Shown: positions 24,517 to 34,341, counted from the first letter of the stretch. The stretch is DNA of 64,000 nucleotides from JAWXUK01 sp044432725 (GCA_044432725.1 JAWXUL010000002.1:62001-126000), one strand, 5' to 3'. A program made the numbers and translations. Notes: generated by a model from the sequence alone, not told the origin.

Positions 24517-26940
24517 TTAGTCTTTGTCCTTCCACAACTGTTCTGCTTCTTCTTCGCTGTAATCAGGAGAAGTTTTAGAAGGTTCTTCCTTTTTCTCTTC
24601 CTCTACCACCGAAGGTAGGGTGATTGTTGTTTCAAAACCACCATCCTCATCGTAATCTTGGAAAGAAATTTGCCCCTCTAAATCCACATAGCCAGAGTCA
24701 GCGTCATTATCCCATGATTCATCTTTTCCTTGGATATAAGTCACAGGGGTCTCTAAAAAAGGACGGAAGCTTTCTTTGGAATCCTCTTTGACAGCTTCTT
24801 TTTCTTTAGAAGTGACATCTTCTACTTTTACATTTTCTAAGGAAAGAGGCTTACTCTCTCCAGAACGAGTGGAAGCATAAGCACCATCTGCAGTAGAAGG
24901 GTCTCGACCTTCGATGATTGCTACCATCTCTGCTCCTGTGATGGTTTCTTTTTCTAAAAGATAAGCCACCACTTTGTCCATGTCTTCACGGTTTTCAGAC
25001 AGCACTTTCATTGCTGTATCAAAGCTTGATTTCAAAATTGCCATGACAGCTCGGTCAATTTGTGCTGAAGTAGTGTCTGCACAATCTATGCCATAGCCAC
25101 CATCTAAATACTGATTTCGCACAGAAGCCAGTGCCATCATGCCGAACTCTTCGCTCATACCATAAAGCGCCACCATGCTTCTTGCTGTAGAGGTTGCATC
25201 TTGTATGTCTTGTGCAGCGCCGTTACTTTGCACGTTGAGGACCAATTCTTCCGCAGCACGTCCACCCATGGAAACAGCAATTTTTGCCATCAACTCATCT
25301 TTGGTACGCAAGGAAGTTTTGTCCTCTTCTGGCATTAACAAAGTATAGCCCAAAGAACCTTCGGTGTGAGGGACAATGGTGATTTTTTGCACTGGTTCGG
25401 AATTTTTTTGCTTGTATGCCACCATAGCGTGACCCACTTCGTGATAAGCAACCAATTTTTTCTCGAACTCTGTGAGGACAGAGTTTTTCTTTTCAGAACC
25501 AGCAATGACAAACTCAAAGCTAGCGAGCAAATCTTCTTGGTTGACTGCTTTTCTCCCATTTCGCACAGCACGTAGTGCTGCTTCGTTCACCAAGTTGGCG
25601 AGATCTGCACCTACAGTGCCAGCTGTGGCAAGGGCAATTTTGTTCAAGTCCACATCTTCTGCGAGATGGATGTTTTTCGTGTGCACTTGTAAAGTGGTCA
25701 ATCGACCTGCTAGGTTTGGACGATCAATGGTGATACGTCTGTCAAAACGACCTGGACGGAGGAGCGCTTTGTCCAGTACTTCAGGTCGGTTGGTGGCTCC
25801 TAAGACGATCACCCCTTTGCTGGGGTCAAATCCATCGAGTTCAGCCAGAAGTTGGTTTAGGGTTTGTTCTCTTTCATCATTGCCACCCCCACCATTGCGT
25901 CCATCTCTGGACTTTCCGATGGTGTCAATCTCGTCGATAAAGACGATACAGGGTGCCATTTTGTGTGCTTCTTTAAATAGGTCACGAACCCGAGAAGCCC
26001 CTACCCCAACAAACATTTCCACAAAGTCAGAACCAGAGATAGAGAAGAAGGGCACCCCTGCCTCTCCTGCCACGGCTTTGGCAAGAAGGGTTTTCCCCGT
26101 TCCTGGCGGTCCCACTAAAAGAGCCCCTTTGGGAAGTTTTGCCCCAATTTCGGTGTATTTGGTGGGATTGTGGAGGATATCGATGATTTCTTGCAAACTT
26201 TCCTTTGCTTCGTCTTGACCTGCCACATTGGCAAAGGTGACCCCTGTGGTTTTTTCCACATAGACCTTGGCATTGGATTTCCCAACGCCTCCCATGCCCC
26301 CAAAGCCACCTTTACTGGCTGCAGAGCGGAAAATCAGATACATAATCCCCATAATGAGGAAAAATGGAACCACAGAACCAAAGACCAAAGAGAGATAGTA
26401 CTGAGACATATCCACTTCTGGGAAGTCGTGGTAAATCTGATGTTCACGTAATGTTTTTAAAATATCTTCATCATAGAAGAAAGGAGGGATTGTGACATAA
26501 GTTGGCTCCCCAGAGGTATCAGGGCTTAAAAAGCTACCAAATGTGCCTCCTGTGCTTGTTGTGCCTTGGCTTGTTTCTGGCTCTTGGGGTTCTTCCAGAT
26601 CCCCCTCCAGACTTAAGTCAAGGTCCAGACTACCTCCCTGAGTGCTTTCTTCTGCTGAGCGAAGGTCTGTGATGACGCCCTCGCTGTCCACAGAAACACC
26701 AGAGACAAGGGTGATGGTATATTTCCCATTTTCCATCGCCACTTCTGAAATTTGCCCTGCTTCTATCATCTCGTAAAGCTGAGAATAACCAATATAGATA
26801 GTTCCCATATTTTGTTGAGAAGAGACACAAGAGCGAATGAGTAAAGTGAGAATGAGACACCAGAGTATCATCGTCACAAGACCCATCAAATTCTTTTTGC
26901 CATCGTTGTTGCCGTTTTTGTTGTCTTTTTCAGGTTTCAA
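24517..26940 (-). CDS. ftsH: ATP-dependent zinc metalloprotease FtsH, paralogue with acidic C-terminal tail
   Basis: About 807 residues from a TTG start at 26940, nine bases after AGGAGG; the frame extends 24 codons upstream through the promoter, which is not credible. Order: membrane segment (about 19-36), an extracytoplasmic domain with an unusual serine/acidic linker (97-145), a second membrane segment (183-205), a glycine-rich link and the AAA domain with Walker A GPPGTGKT (277-284) and Walker B VFIDEI. The zinc site is HEVGH (500-504), Val in place of the usual Ala. The last 120 residues are rich in E, D and K and unlike the short tail of most FtsH. It degrades membrane and short-lived proteins. 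A hairpin CTGCC/GGCAG (26953-26967) touches the ribosome binding site. Confidence 0.93.
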   Translation of the reverse strand: MKPEKDNKNGNNDGKKNLMGLVTMILWCLILTLLIRSCVSSQQNMGTIYIGYSQLYEMIEAGQISEVAMENGKYTITLVSGVSVDSEGVITDLRSAEESTQGGSLDLDLSLEGDLEEPQEPETSQGTTSTGGTFGSFLSPDTSGEPTYVTIPPFFYDEDILKTLREHQIYHDFPEVDMSQYYLSLVFGSVVPFFLIMGIMYLIFRSAASKGGFGGMGGVGKSNAKVYVEKTTGVTFANVAGQDEAKESLQEIIDILHNPTKYTEIGAKLPKGALLVGPPGTGKTLLAKAVAGEAGVPFFSISGSDFVEMFVGVGASRVRDLFKEAHKMAPCIVFIDEIDTIGKSRDGRNGGGGNDEREQTLNQLLAELDGFDPSKGVIVLGATNRPEVLDKALLRPGRFDRRITIDRPNLAGRLTTLQVHTKNIHLAEDVDLNKIALATAGTVGADLANLVNEAALRAVRNGRKAVNQEDLLASFEFVIAGSEKKNSVLTEFEKKLVAYHEVGHAMVAYKQKNSEPVQKITIVPHTEGSLGYTLLMPEEDKTSLRTKDELMAKIAVSMGGRAAEELVLNVQSNGAAQDIQDATSTARSMVALYGMSEEFGMMALASVRNQYLDGGYGIDCADTTSAQIDRAVMAILKSSFDTAMKVLSENREDMDKVVAYLLEKETITGAEMVAIIEGRDPSTADGAYASTRSGESKPLSLENVKVEDVTSKEKEAVKEDSKESFRPFLETPVTYIQGKDESWDNDADSGYVDLEGQISFQDYDEDGGFETTITLPSVVEEEKKEEPSKTSPDYSEEEAEQLWKDKD

Positions 26941-26997
26941 AAGAAGATACCTCCTGCCTATTTGGCAGTTCAATTTGTTTCTCGGTTTAACCCTATT

Positions 26998-27026
26998 ATC
27001 ATACCACAACATTCTAAAAAAAACAA
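26998..27026 (-). promoter_or_regulatory. Promoter of the first ftsH gene
   Basis: Minus strand TTGTTT, 17-nt spacer, TATGAT. Confidence 0.7.
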
Positions 27027-27064
27027 GAGAAAAGTGAAGGAAAGAAAAAAATTTTCAGATTCTC

Positions 27065-27093
27065 TTTTCAAGTGTCCATTTTTATGTTATGAT
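27065..27093 (+). promoter_or_regulatory. Promoter of rlmB
   Basis: TTTTCA, 17-nt spacer, TATGAT, about 45 bases before the start codon. Confidence 0.6.
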
Positions 27094-27137
27094 ATTCTTG
27101 TATGATTCTATAAATTATAGTTAAAGGAGAACACCAA

Positions 27138-27917
27138 ATGCCAAAACCACCCATTCATCGCTCTCCTCCACGAGAGATGGAAAACGACGGTGTCATCGAA
27201 GGACGCAACGCTGTCACAGAAGCCCTGAGAGCCAATATCGGCATTGATAAAATCTTCCTATTAAAAGGGAGCGAAGATAAAAACCTTGGCCACATCGCTT
27301 CTACAGCAAGAAGCCGTGGGATTGTGGTCGTGGATGCAGATCGAAAAAAACTGGATTCTCTCAGCAAAACCCACAGCCACCAAGGGGTCATTGCTCTTTC
27401 CACTGTTAGGGAATATGTGTCTGTGGATGATATATTAAAGGTAGCAGAAGAAAGAGGGGAAAAACCCTTTTTGCTCCTCTGTGACGAACTGACAGATCCC
27501 CATAATTTAGGTGCTGTGATTCGAACAGCAGATGCTTCTGGTTGTCATGGGGTAATTATCCCAAAGCGTCGTTCTGCTTCCTTGACAGCCATTGTGGCGA
27601 AAGTGTCAGCCGGCGCCATTGCCCATGTCCCTGTGGCAAGAGTGTCAAATATCACTTCTACTATCAAAGAATTACAAGATGCTGGTATCTGGGTTTTTGG
27701 TGCCACCATGGAAGGAACGACCAAGCTTTATGATGCTGATTTGAAAAATGCCTGTGCTATTGTCATCGGAAACGAAGGCAGTGGATTGGGACGTTTGGTG
27801 GCAGAAAGTTGTGACTTTCTGGTGACAATTCCCATGTGTGGGAAAATCAATTCTCTGAACGCTTCTGTCGCAGCAGGCGTGCTGCTGTACGAAGGTGTTC
27901 GCCAAAGACAGGGCTGA
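27138..27917 (+). CDS. rlmB: 23S rRNA (guanosine-2'-O-)-methyltransferase, SpoU/TrmH family
   Basis: A 259-residue SPOUT enzyme. The N-terminal substrate-binding part (VIEGRNAVTEALRA) is followed by the catalytic knot with motif 1 (DPHNLGAVIRTADASG), motif 2 (VIGNEGSGL) and motif 3 (IPMCGKINSLNASVAAGV). RlmB methylates a guanosine in the 23S peptidyl-transferase region; related TrmH-type enzymes modify tRNA, so the RNA target is inferred. AAGGAG precedes the ATG. The next gene begins 57 bases downstream on the same strand. Confidence 0.92.
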   Translation: MPKPPIHRSPPREMENDGVIEGRNAVTEALRANIGIDKIFLLKGSEDKNLGHIASTARSRGIVVVDADRKKLDSLSKTHSHQGVIALSTVREYVSVDDILKVAEERGEKPFLLLCDELTDPHNLGAVIRTADASGCHGVIIPKRRSASLTAIVAKVSAGAIAHVPVARVSNITSTIKELQDAGIWVFGATMEGTTKLYDADLKNACAIVIGNEGSGLGRLVAESCDFLVTIPMCGKINSLNASVAAGVLLYEGVRQRQG

Positions 27918-27974
27918 TCTTAAGCTTTGTCCCCAATACTCACCCATGCTCAAACAAAAGGTAGGTGAACTCGT

Positions 27975-30146
27975 ATGAGCGATGATGAAACTCCAAAAGA
28001 GGATCTCTTTTCTACAGGAAAATTTGATATTGATGCCACAGAGCGTTATTCCAGAACTGGGCGATTCCGAAGGATTCGATCGAAACCTCCAAATCCCAGT
28101 GAAATGGATGAACCAACCCAAAAAATAATTGTCTTTCCAGTGGAAGAAAGTTATCGAAGCGAGGGAAAAGCGCCCCAAGCCCAAGATACTACTGCTTTGC
28201 CCTTGATCACCCACTTAGAAGAATTCTTTCCAGAACACTTACCAAAGGATTTTTTAGAAGAGGAAGAACTGGAGATTTTCGGCAGAGAGGACAGCACACG
28301 TCTGGACTTTTCCAAAGAAGAACGACGTCTTTCTGATATCATTCGCTCCTTAGAGGACAAGGCGAGCCAATATGCTGAAAACCTATTTGTCCATGAAGAC
28401 AAAACAGATTGGGAAGAAGTGGAGCGAATCGAGCGACTGATCCCAGGGACAGATCAGGAAGAAGGAAAACGGATTGCCCCTTCTCGTCAAGTGGTCAAGC
28501 TACCGAAAATACGTCCTGCCCCTCCTGATATCCCTTTAGAGGAACTAGAAGAAAAACTCAATCGATTTCAACTCCTTCGCAGTTTTCGCTTCTTTGCTCT
28601 GATTGTTTTATTTTTACCCGCCTTTGCTGTGACTTTTATGTCCTTGTCCTATTCAGGGGATTTGACAATCTTGACAGATTTCTCTAAAGAAGTAGAGCTT
28701 TTGGGCTATCTCCTCTTGATGGCAATGGTTCTTTCTTCTGATTTCCTCGTGCGAGGACTGTGGCGAAGTTTCTTGTTAAAACCGGGGCTTGATACCCTTG
28801 GTTTGTTTTTGGGGATATTTTGTGGGCTGGACTGCTTTATCCAATCCAGTTCCCAGACACCACGGGGACAGTATCCCTATGCTGCGGTTGTAATTCTACT
28901 TTATATTTTTCTCGCCTATGGAGAAGATTGTAAAAATAAAGCCCATGCCACAGCTTGTTCTGTGGCATCCAAGGTAAAAGTTCCTCATCTCCTGATTGTA
29001 GAGAGCCAGCGCTGGAACAAAGAAAACGTTTTCACCAAATGTTCCTCTGCCCCTCATGGTTTTGCCAGTCAGATTCAAGAGGATGATGGTGTGCAGAATT
29101 TCTATGCCATCGTAGGGCCTATTTTTTTAGTCTTGGGATTTCTGTTTTCTTGGCGATTGACACGGAATATAGAAGATTTTGTTTGGGCTTTCTCTGCTTT
29201 TTTGCTGATGTCTTGTCCCTTTGGTGCTACCATGGTCTACGGTCGTGGCAGTAAGCGAGTGGCAAAACGTCTGAAAAGTGATTTATACTCTGCCTTGGCT
29301 GGTTGGCCTGGGATTGCCCCCAAATGTCGCCACTGTGTGGTGGGGGATTTGGATCTTTTTCCTTCTCCCTTTGTCCGTATCACAGGGACCACAACCTTTC
29401 AAGAAAACTCAGAAAAAAAAGTGGTGTCTTATACAGCTGCTTTCTTACGACAAGGGGAAGTTGGTTGTAGCCAAATTTTTCAAGACATGATGCAATCACG
29501 TCAACTGACTTACCCCAGCACCCGAGAAATACGTTATCACGATGCTGGTGGGATTTCCGGAAAAATCGGCTTGGACTCTGTCACTGTGGGAGGTGCTTCT
29601 TTCACGGAATTGATGAATGTGAAGATTCCCTCTGGGCTTTTTGTGAATCAAGGTATTTTCTGTTCCATTAACGGAAAGTTGGCTGGATTTTTTGCCATGG
29701 AATATTCCCTCCACGAAATGGTAGGCCATAGCCTTGAAAATATGATTTACGAAGGGGTGCGTCCTGTCCTATCCACAAGAGATTTTGCCCTAACTCCAGA
29801 AATTTTAAAACGTCGTTTCTCTTTGCCCACAGGAAAGATGGATTTTCCCACTGTGACAAGAAGGCGAGAGCTTTCCTCCACAGAACGTGGGGAAGAAGGG
29901 AAGCTGACAGCTGTTTTAATCCGTGGGGGGGTGGAAGCAGTGGCCGATGCCGCTATCGCTGCCAAAAGATTACGGCAAGCAATCCTCTCTTCCTTAGGGA
30001 TCTGTCTCCTTTCTTCTTTCCTTGGGTTTTGTCTAGTGGCTTATCTGGTGGCGAGTACAGCATATAGTGCGCTTTCCCCTGACAATCTACTTATTTATCT
30101 CCTTCTCTTTCTTGCCCCTGTTTGGATTATATGTGACGGCGTTTAA
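27975..30146 (+). CDS. Polytopic membrane protein resembling a degenerate P1B-type ATPase
   Basis: The 723-residue protein has a charged N-terminal cytoplasmic region (1-200), then hydrophobic segments near 205-226, 240-260, 272-290, 299-316, 376-393, 401-421, 668-694 and 703-722. This 2+2+2+2 spacing is that of heavy-metal P-type ATPases. SCPFGA (413-418) sits where P1B pumps have CPC. VVGDLDLF (455-462) aligns with the phosphorylation motif DKTGT and lacks KTGT. The actuator loop after segment four (317-375) is short with no TGE, and I find no GDGxND hinge. 'AGGISGKIGLDSVTVGG' (524-540) resembles a P1B N-domain. It is probably catalytically dead as a pump; the function is unknown. It follows rlmB and ends at a terminator. 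Confidence 0.75.
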   Translation: MSDDETPKEDLFSTGKFDIDATERYSRTGRFRRIRSKPPNPSEMDEPTQKIIVFPVEESYRSEGKAPQAQDTTALPLITHLEEFFPEHLPKDFLEEEELEIFGREDSTRLDFSKEERRLSDIIRSLEDKASQYAENLFVHEDKTDWEEVERIERLIPGTDQEEGKRIAPSRQVVKLPKIRPAPPDIPLEELEEKLNRFQLLRSFRFFALIVLFLPAFAVTFMSLSYSGDLTILTDFSKEVELLGYLLLMAMVLSSDFLVRGLWRSFLLKPGLDTLGLFLGIFCGLDCFIQSSSQTPRGQYPYAAVVILLYIFLAYGEDCKNKAHATACSVASKVKVPHLLIVESQRWNKENVFTKCSSAPHGFASQIQEDDGVQNFYAIVGPIFLVLGFLFSWRLTRNIEDFVWAFSAFLLMSCPFGATMVYGRGSKRVAKRLKSDLYSALAGWPGIAPKCRHCVVGDLDLFPSPFVRITGTTTFQENSEKKVVSYTAAFLRQGEVGCSQIFQDMMQSRQLTYPSTREIRYHDAGGISGKIGLDSVTVGGASFTELMNVKIPSGLFVNQGIFCSINGKLAGFFAMEYSLHEMVGHSLENMIYEGVRPVLSTRDFALTPEILKRRFSLPTGKMDFPTVTRRRELSSTERGEEGKLTAVLIRGGVEAVADAAIAAKRLRQAILSSLGICLLSSFLGFCLVAYLVASTAYSALSPDNLLIYLLLFLAPVWIICDGV

Positions 30147-30178
30147 GATGCATATCTGCAATAAATTTTAACAAAAGG

Positions 30179-30229
30179 ATACCCCCTCATATAAAGATAG
30201 TTTACTATCTCACATGAGGGGGTATTTTA
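30179..30229 (+). terminator. Terminator of rlmB and the P-type-ATPase-like gene
   Basis: ATACCCCCTCAT pairs with ATGAGGGGGTAT around an inner hairpin AGATAG/CTATCT, followed by TTTTAT. It may also serve the convergent ftsH gene. Confidence 0.85.
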
Positions 30230-30232
30230 TTC

Positions 30233-32242
30233 TCATTTTTTAGAATCTTCTTGATTCTTTTTATCTTGATTTTCTTCGGATTGCTCTGTTTCTGCTTGCA
30301 TTTTTTCTTCTTGGTTTTTTTCTTGTTCTGCTTTGCCTCTGGCGATTTCATCCTCTATCCAACTAGGATTGGTGAAAACACGTTGGAAGGCATCCTTTTC
30401 CATGGTCTCCCAAACGAGAAGATAATTTGCCACAAGCTCCATTTCGCTACGATATTTTTCCAGAATCACTTCGCAGTTTTTGTAGCCCTGTTCTATGAAA
30501 GTGAGTACTTCTTGGTCAATTTCTGTGGCAACACTTTCAGAATAGCTTCTCGCTTGCCCCATAGAGCGACCGATGAAAATTTCGTCGCTGCCTGTCTCAT
30601 AATTGATGGTACCTAGTTTATTGCTCATACCATATTTCATCACCATACCTCTGGCAATGGCTGTGGCTCTTTCGATATCATTAGAAGCACCTGTGGAAAT
30701 ATCTCCCAGAAATAAAGCTTCTGCCACACGGCCTCCCAAAAGACTGGTGATCCGTTCCTCTAGTTCTGTTTTGCTTTGATAAGAACGGTCCTCCACAGGG
30801 AGGGAAATGGTCATCCCTCCAGCTGTTCCTCTGGGAATAATAGTGATTTGGTGAACGGGATCTTGAGTTTTCAGCTGATTTATCACAATAGCATGACCCG
30901 CTTCGTGATATGCTGTCAGTTTCCGAGAAGCTTCTGTCACCACACGGCTCTTTTTCTCTGGCCCAGCCAAGACTTTCATCATCGCTTCGTGTAAATCACT
31001 TTTGGTAATGGCTGGTCGGTCTTCTCTGGCTGCCAAAAGCGCTCCTTCGTTAAGAAGATTTTCCAAATCAGCCCCTGTGAAACCAACTGTTCCTCCAGCT
31101 AATTGCTTCAGATTCACATCATCGGCAAGAGGTTTTTTCTTAGAATGGACACGTAGAATCTCTTCTCTTCCTAGAATATCAGGATAACCCACATAAATTT
31201 CACGGTCAAAACGTCCTGGACGTAGAAGGGCGGGGTCTAAAATGTCCTGACGATTGGTGGCTGCCATGACAATGACACCTGTGTTTCCAGAAAAACCGTC
31301 CATCTCTACTAAGAGTTGGTTTAATGTTTGCTCTCTTTCATCATGTCCACCACCTAAACCGGCGCCACGACGACGCCCCACAGCATCAATCTCGTCAATA
31401 AAGATGATGCAAGGGCTGTTTTTGGTGGCATCACGGAATAGGTCACGGACTCGAGAAGCACCCACGCCCACATACAGCTCTACAAAGTCAGAACCAGAGA
31501 TAGTGAGAAATTGCACGCCTGCTTCTCCAGCCACTGCTTTGGCAAGAAGGGTTTTCCCTGTCCCTGGAGGGCCGACCAAAAGGATTCCTTTGGGGATTCT
31601 AGCTCCTAATTTGGTGAATTTATCAGGATTTTTCAGGAAAGCTACAATCTCTTCCAGCTCTTCCTTCTCTTCTTTGGCGCCTGCCACTTGGGCAAAGGTT
31701 ACTTTCTCTTTGGTAGGGTCAAGAGGTTTGGCTCGAGATTTACCAAAATTCCCTCCTGGACCACCCATACCGCCTCCACCGCCTCCATTACCGGAACCAT
31801 CCCGATTTTCTTTGGGACGGCGAAACAACACGATATAAAGGAGTACTAAAACCAAAACAACAAATAATGTGGAAAAGCTACCCATCCAATTAGGCATGGT
31901 GAATCCTGGGATATAATCATAGTAATCCAAGATACCATCTTGATATTGCTGTTCTATCAGTTCCCCCAAATCATCTTTAAACCATTGGACATCTGCCAGT
32001 TCATAGGTGATTGTGGCTCTGGTTCCTTCTGCAGAAGAGATATTTAGCACTATATTTAAAGTATTCTCTTCCAAGGTGAAACTTTTCACCTGTTCTTGCT
32101 GAAATAAATTGCGGATTTCACTATATTTTGGTGCTGTGGTCTCACTCAAGTCTTGGATAAAGCTAACTAGCATCCACAAACCGATAATCATCAGAAAAGA
32201 CATCCAAAATCGTTTTCTGTCTGTGTAATTCAGTTCAATCAC
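30233..32242 (-). CDS. ftsH: ATP-dependent zinc metalloprotease FtsH, classical form
   Basis: The 669-residue protein has membrane segments at about 13-30 and 122-140, a glycine-rich linker, Walker A GPPGTGKT (224-231), Walker B IIFIDEI, and the zinc site HEAGH (446-450). A Lys/Glu/Gln-rich tail ends the protein. It lies downstream of tilS and hpt, the standard Firmicutes order, so it is the orthologue of the housekeeping FtsH. The start is uncertain: the frame opens with GTG 32242, only a base or two after an AAGGA, and the next ATG is 13 codons in, inside the first membrane segment. Confidence 0.94.
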   Translation of the reverse strand: MIELNYTDRKRFWMSFLMIIGLWMLVSFIQDLSETTAPKYSEIRNLFQQEQVKSFTLEENTLNIVLNISSAEGTRATITYELADVQWFKDDLGELIEQQYQDGILDYYDYIPGFTMPNWMGSFSTLFVVLVLVLLYIVLFRRPKENRDGSGNGGGGGGMGGPGGNFGKSRAKPLDPTKEKVTFAQVAGAKEEKEELEEIVAFLKNPDKFTKLGARIPKGILLVGPPGTGKTLLAKAVAGEAGVQFLTISGSDFVELYVGVGASRVRDLFRDATKNSPCIIFIDEIDAVGRRRGAGLGGGHDEREQTLNQLLVEMDGFSGNTGVIVMAATNRQDILDPALLRPGRFDREIYVGYPDILGREEILRVHSKKKPLADDVNLKQLAGGTVGFTGADLENLLNEGALLAAREDRPAITKSDLHEAMMKVLAGPEKKSRVVTEASRKLTAYHEAGHAIVINQLKTQDPVHQITIIPRGTAGGMTISLPVEDRSYQSKTELEERITSLLGGRVAEALFLGDISTGASNDIERATAIARGMVMKYGMSNKLGTINYETGSDEIFIGRSMGQARSYSESVATEIDQEVLTFIEQGYKNCEVILEKYRSEMELVANYLLVWETMEKDAFQRVFTNPSWIEDEIARGKAEQEKNQEEKMQAETEQSEENQDKKNQEDSKK

Positions 32243-32342
32243 ATCCTTGTATCAATAATTTTGTTTTCATCTAGAAAAAGAATCTTTTCAGCACTACTTT
32301 TCAAATAGAAAACAGTGGTTCAAAACAGAGATAAAACTTCTC

Positions 32343-32891
32343 CTATTTCTCGTAAACCTCTGGTTTTAAAATCCCAATATAGGGAAGATTACGGTATCTT
32401 TGTGCATAGTCCAAACCGTAGCCTACCACAAATGCGTTGGGGATTTGAAATCCACAGTAAGAAACTTCCACATTTTGTTGACGACGTGCTGGATTATCAA
32501 GCAAAGCACACAGTTGAAGGGAGGCTGGTTCCCGTTGTTTTAACATATTAAAAAGATAAGACAAAGTGTTGCCAGAGTCCATAATATCTTCAATGAGCAA
32601 AATGTGCTTTCCAGAAATATCACAACTTAAATCTTTTGTAATTTGCACTTGTCCTGTTGAAGAAGTCCCACTACCATAAGAAGAAACAGACATGAACTCC
32701 ACAGTGCAGTCTAAATCTACGTGGCGACACAAGTCAGCTAGAAAGACGAAGGAGCCACGGAGGACAGCAACAAGAACAACTTCTTTCCCTTGGTAGTCAC
32801 GGCTGATCACTGCCCCTAGTTCTGCTACTCGTTGTGCGATGGTTGCTTTGTCGTATAAAACCTCTTGAATGTCGCTTTTGTATTGTTCCAT
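32343..32891 (-). CDS. hpt: Hypoxanthine phosphoribosyltransferase
   Basis: The 182-residue purine-salvage enzyme converts hypoxanthine or guanine plus PRPP to IMP or GMP. The PRPP loop is VLLIEDIMDSGNTL, and the base-binding region near the end contains PNAFVVGYGLDYAQRYR. It lies between tilS and ftsH as in Bacillus. The ribosome binding site is weak (TAGGTCATT). Confidence 0.95.
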   Translation of the reverse strand: MEQYKSDIQEVLYDKATIAQRVAELGAVISRDYQGKEVVLVAVLRGSFVFLADLCRHVDLDCTVEFMSVSSYGSGTSSTGQVQITKDLSCDISGKHILLIEDIMDSGNTLSYLFNMLKQREPASLQLCALLDNPARRQQNVEVSYCGFQIPNAFVVGYGLDYAQRYRNLPYIGILKPEVYEK

Positions 32892-33024
32892 TTGAATGAC
32901 CTACTTTCTTTTCATTAGAAAAATTTGTTTTTAAAATTTTGTGTTAGATTCAAGATTTTCTTTCGGGGTACGGTTTGTCCATGACTCATTCTTTTGCTTT
33001 TTTCTAGACCTGAATCATTGTCTG

Positions 33025-34329
33025 TTACTCTGCTTCGTTCTTCACGATTTTTATGTGATAGGCAGGATCCCCCACCTGAGGCAAAAATGGTTCTGCGATC
33101 ACCAAACCTCCCAAAGCAAGGATTTGTTTTTCCCTGTTTCGGAAAATCGGGAGATAATTTCTTTCCCACGGCGGGATTTCCATCATTTGGAGATATTTCT
33201 TCACCTTATAGTTGGCACGGTTTTGAACAGGAATCTTGTCCCCTTCTTGCCGTGGTCGTAAAAAGATTTGTTCTTGTTTTTTCAAATAATGCCCTGTTTC
33301 TCCTTGAAATATTATTTCTTCCAAGGTGATTTGCCACCTTCCCCAAACAACAGTTTTTTCTGGAAAGATTTCTTTTTCCTCTGGGATGTCTGGAAGGATT
33401 CCTCTTTCCCAATAAAGCCGATCTCCCTGATAATATAATCGACAGGACGGGGACAAAATCAAGTGAGGAGGGCTTTCTTTTTCTAAAAATTCTTTCAGGT
33501 CATTGGTTTGCACGGGAGAAAGATGCTCTCCCAATTTTCTTGCCATCCAATGAATCCCTCTGCCCCAAAGTTCTTTTGCCAAGGCTGAAAAAGCTTTTTT
33601 GTCGTGGTTCCAGCCCCATGGGTCCTCTGTGGGAGATAAATACTTTTCCACCAAAGAATCTAAAAACTGATTTTCTTCTTGGAGCAAGGCAATGGTTCCC
33701 ACAGAATGTTCCAAATACCGTGGATTGATCTGAGAAAAATTTGGGATAATCTGGTGTCTTAGGAAGTTTCTTTTATATTTTAAGTCAAAATTACTCTCAT
33801 CTTGACGAAAGGGAATGTTGTGACGTTGTATATATTGGACAATTTCCTCTTCAGTCACAGCCAAAAGGGGTCTTAGGATATTACCTCGCTGAGGAGAAAT
33901 ACCAGACAGACCTCTCAACCCAGTCCCACGGCAAAGATGGAAGAGAAAGGTTTCTAAATTATCCCCTGCATGATGGGCTGTTAGGATATAATCCATATTC
34001 TCTCTAGCAGTTTCTTCTAAAAATCCATAGCGTAGCTCTCTGGCACATTCTTCGAAGCCTTGCCCTCTTTCTTTTGCTGTTTTTTCCACATCGGCTGTGG
34101 CGAGATAAAAGGGGATGTCATCTCTTTCTACCAGTTCCTTTAGAAATTTTCCATCGACAGTGGATTGCCCCTGACGGCTTTGGTGGTCAAAATGTGCCAC
34201 GGCAATCTGATATCCTTCCTGTAATAGAAAATGATACATCGCCATAGAATCTTTCCCACCTGAGACAGCAAGGAGCAATTTACTCTCCCTAGGAATCCCT
34301 TCCATGAACTTCTTGATTTTCTCCTCCAT
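33025..34329 (-). CDS. tilS: tRNA(Ile)-lysidine synthase
   Basis: A 434-residue N-type ATP pyrophosphatase. The PP-loop SGGKDSMAMYH at about residues 24-34 is intact, with the following TilS motif (TAHHAGDNLETFLFHLCRGTG) and a C-terminal TilS domain (FLRPRQEGDKIP). It converts C34 of the AUA-reading tRNA-Ile to lysidine, an essential step. GAGGAAG precedes the ATG, and dnaB is 12 bases upstream. The 133 bases to hpt hold no other gene. Confidence 0.95.
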   Translation of the reverse strand: MEEKIKKFMEGIPRESKLLLAVSGGKDSMAMYHFLLQEGYQIAVAHFDHQSRQGQSTVDGKFLKELVERDDIPFYLATADVEKTAKERGQGFEECARELRYGFLEETARENMDYILTAHHAGDNLETFLFHLCRGTGLRGLSGISPQRGNILRPLLAVTEEEIVQYIQRHNIPFRQDESNFDLKYKRNFLRHQIIPNFSQINPRYLEHSVGTIALLQEENQFLDSLVEKYLSPTEDPWGWNHDKKAFSALAKELWGRGIHWMARKLGEHLSPVQTNDLKEFLEKESPPHLILSPSCRLYYQGDRLYWERGILPDIPEEKEIFPEKTVVWGRWQITLEEIIFQGETGHYLKKQEQIFLRPRQEGDKIPVQNRANYKVKKYLQMMEIPPWERNYLPIFRNREKQILALGGLVIAEPFLPQVGDPAYHIKIVKNEAE

Positions 34330-34341
34330 GGTACTTCCTCG

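Noticed and set aside
27672..28214. 180-residue open frame on the minus strand across the rlmB end
   Set aside because: It overlaps the C-terminal catalytic motif of rlmB and the start of the next gene, with no credible start.
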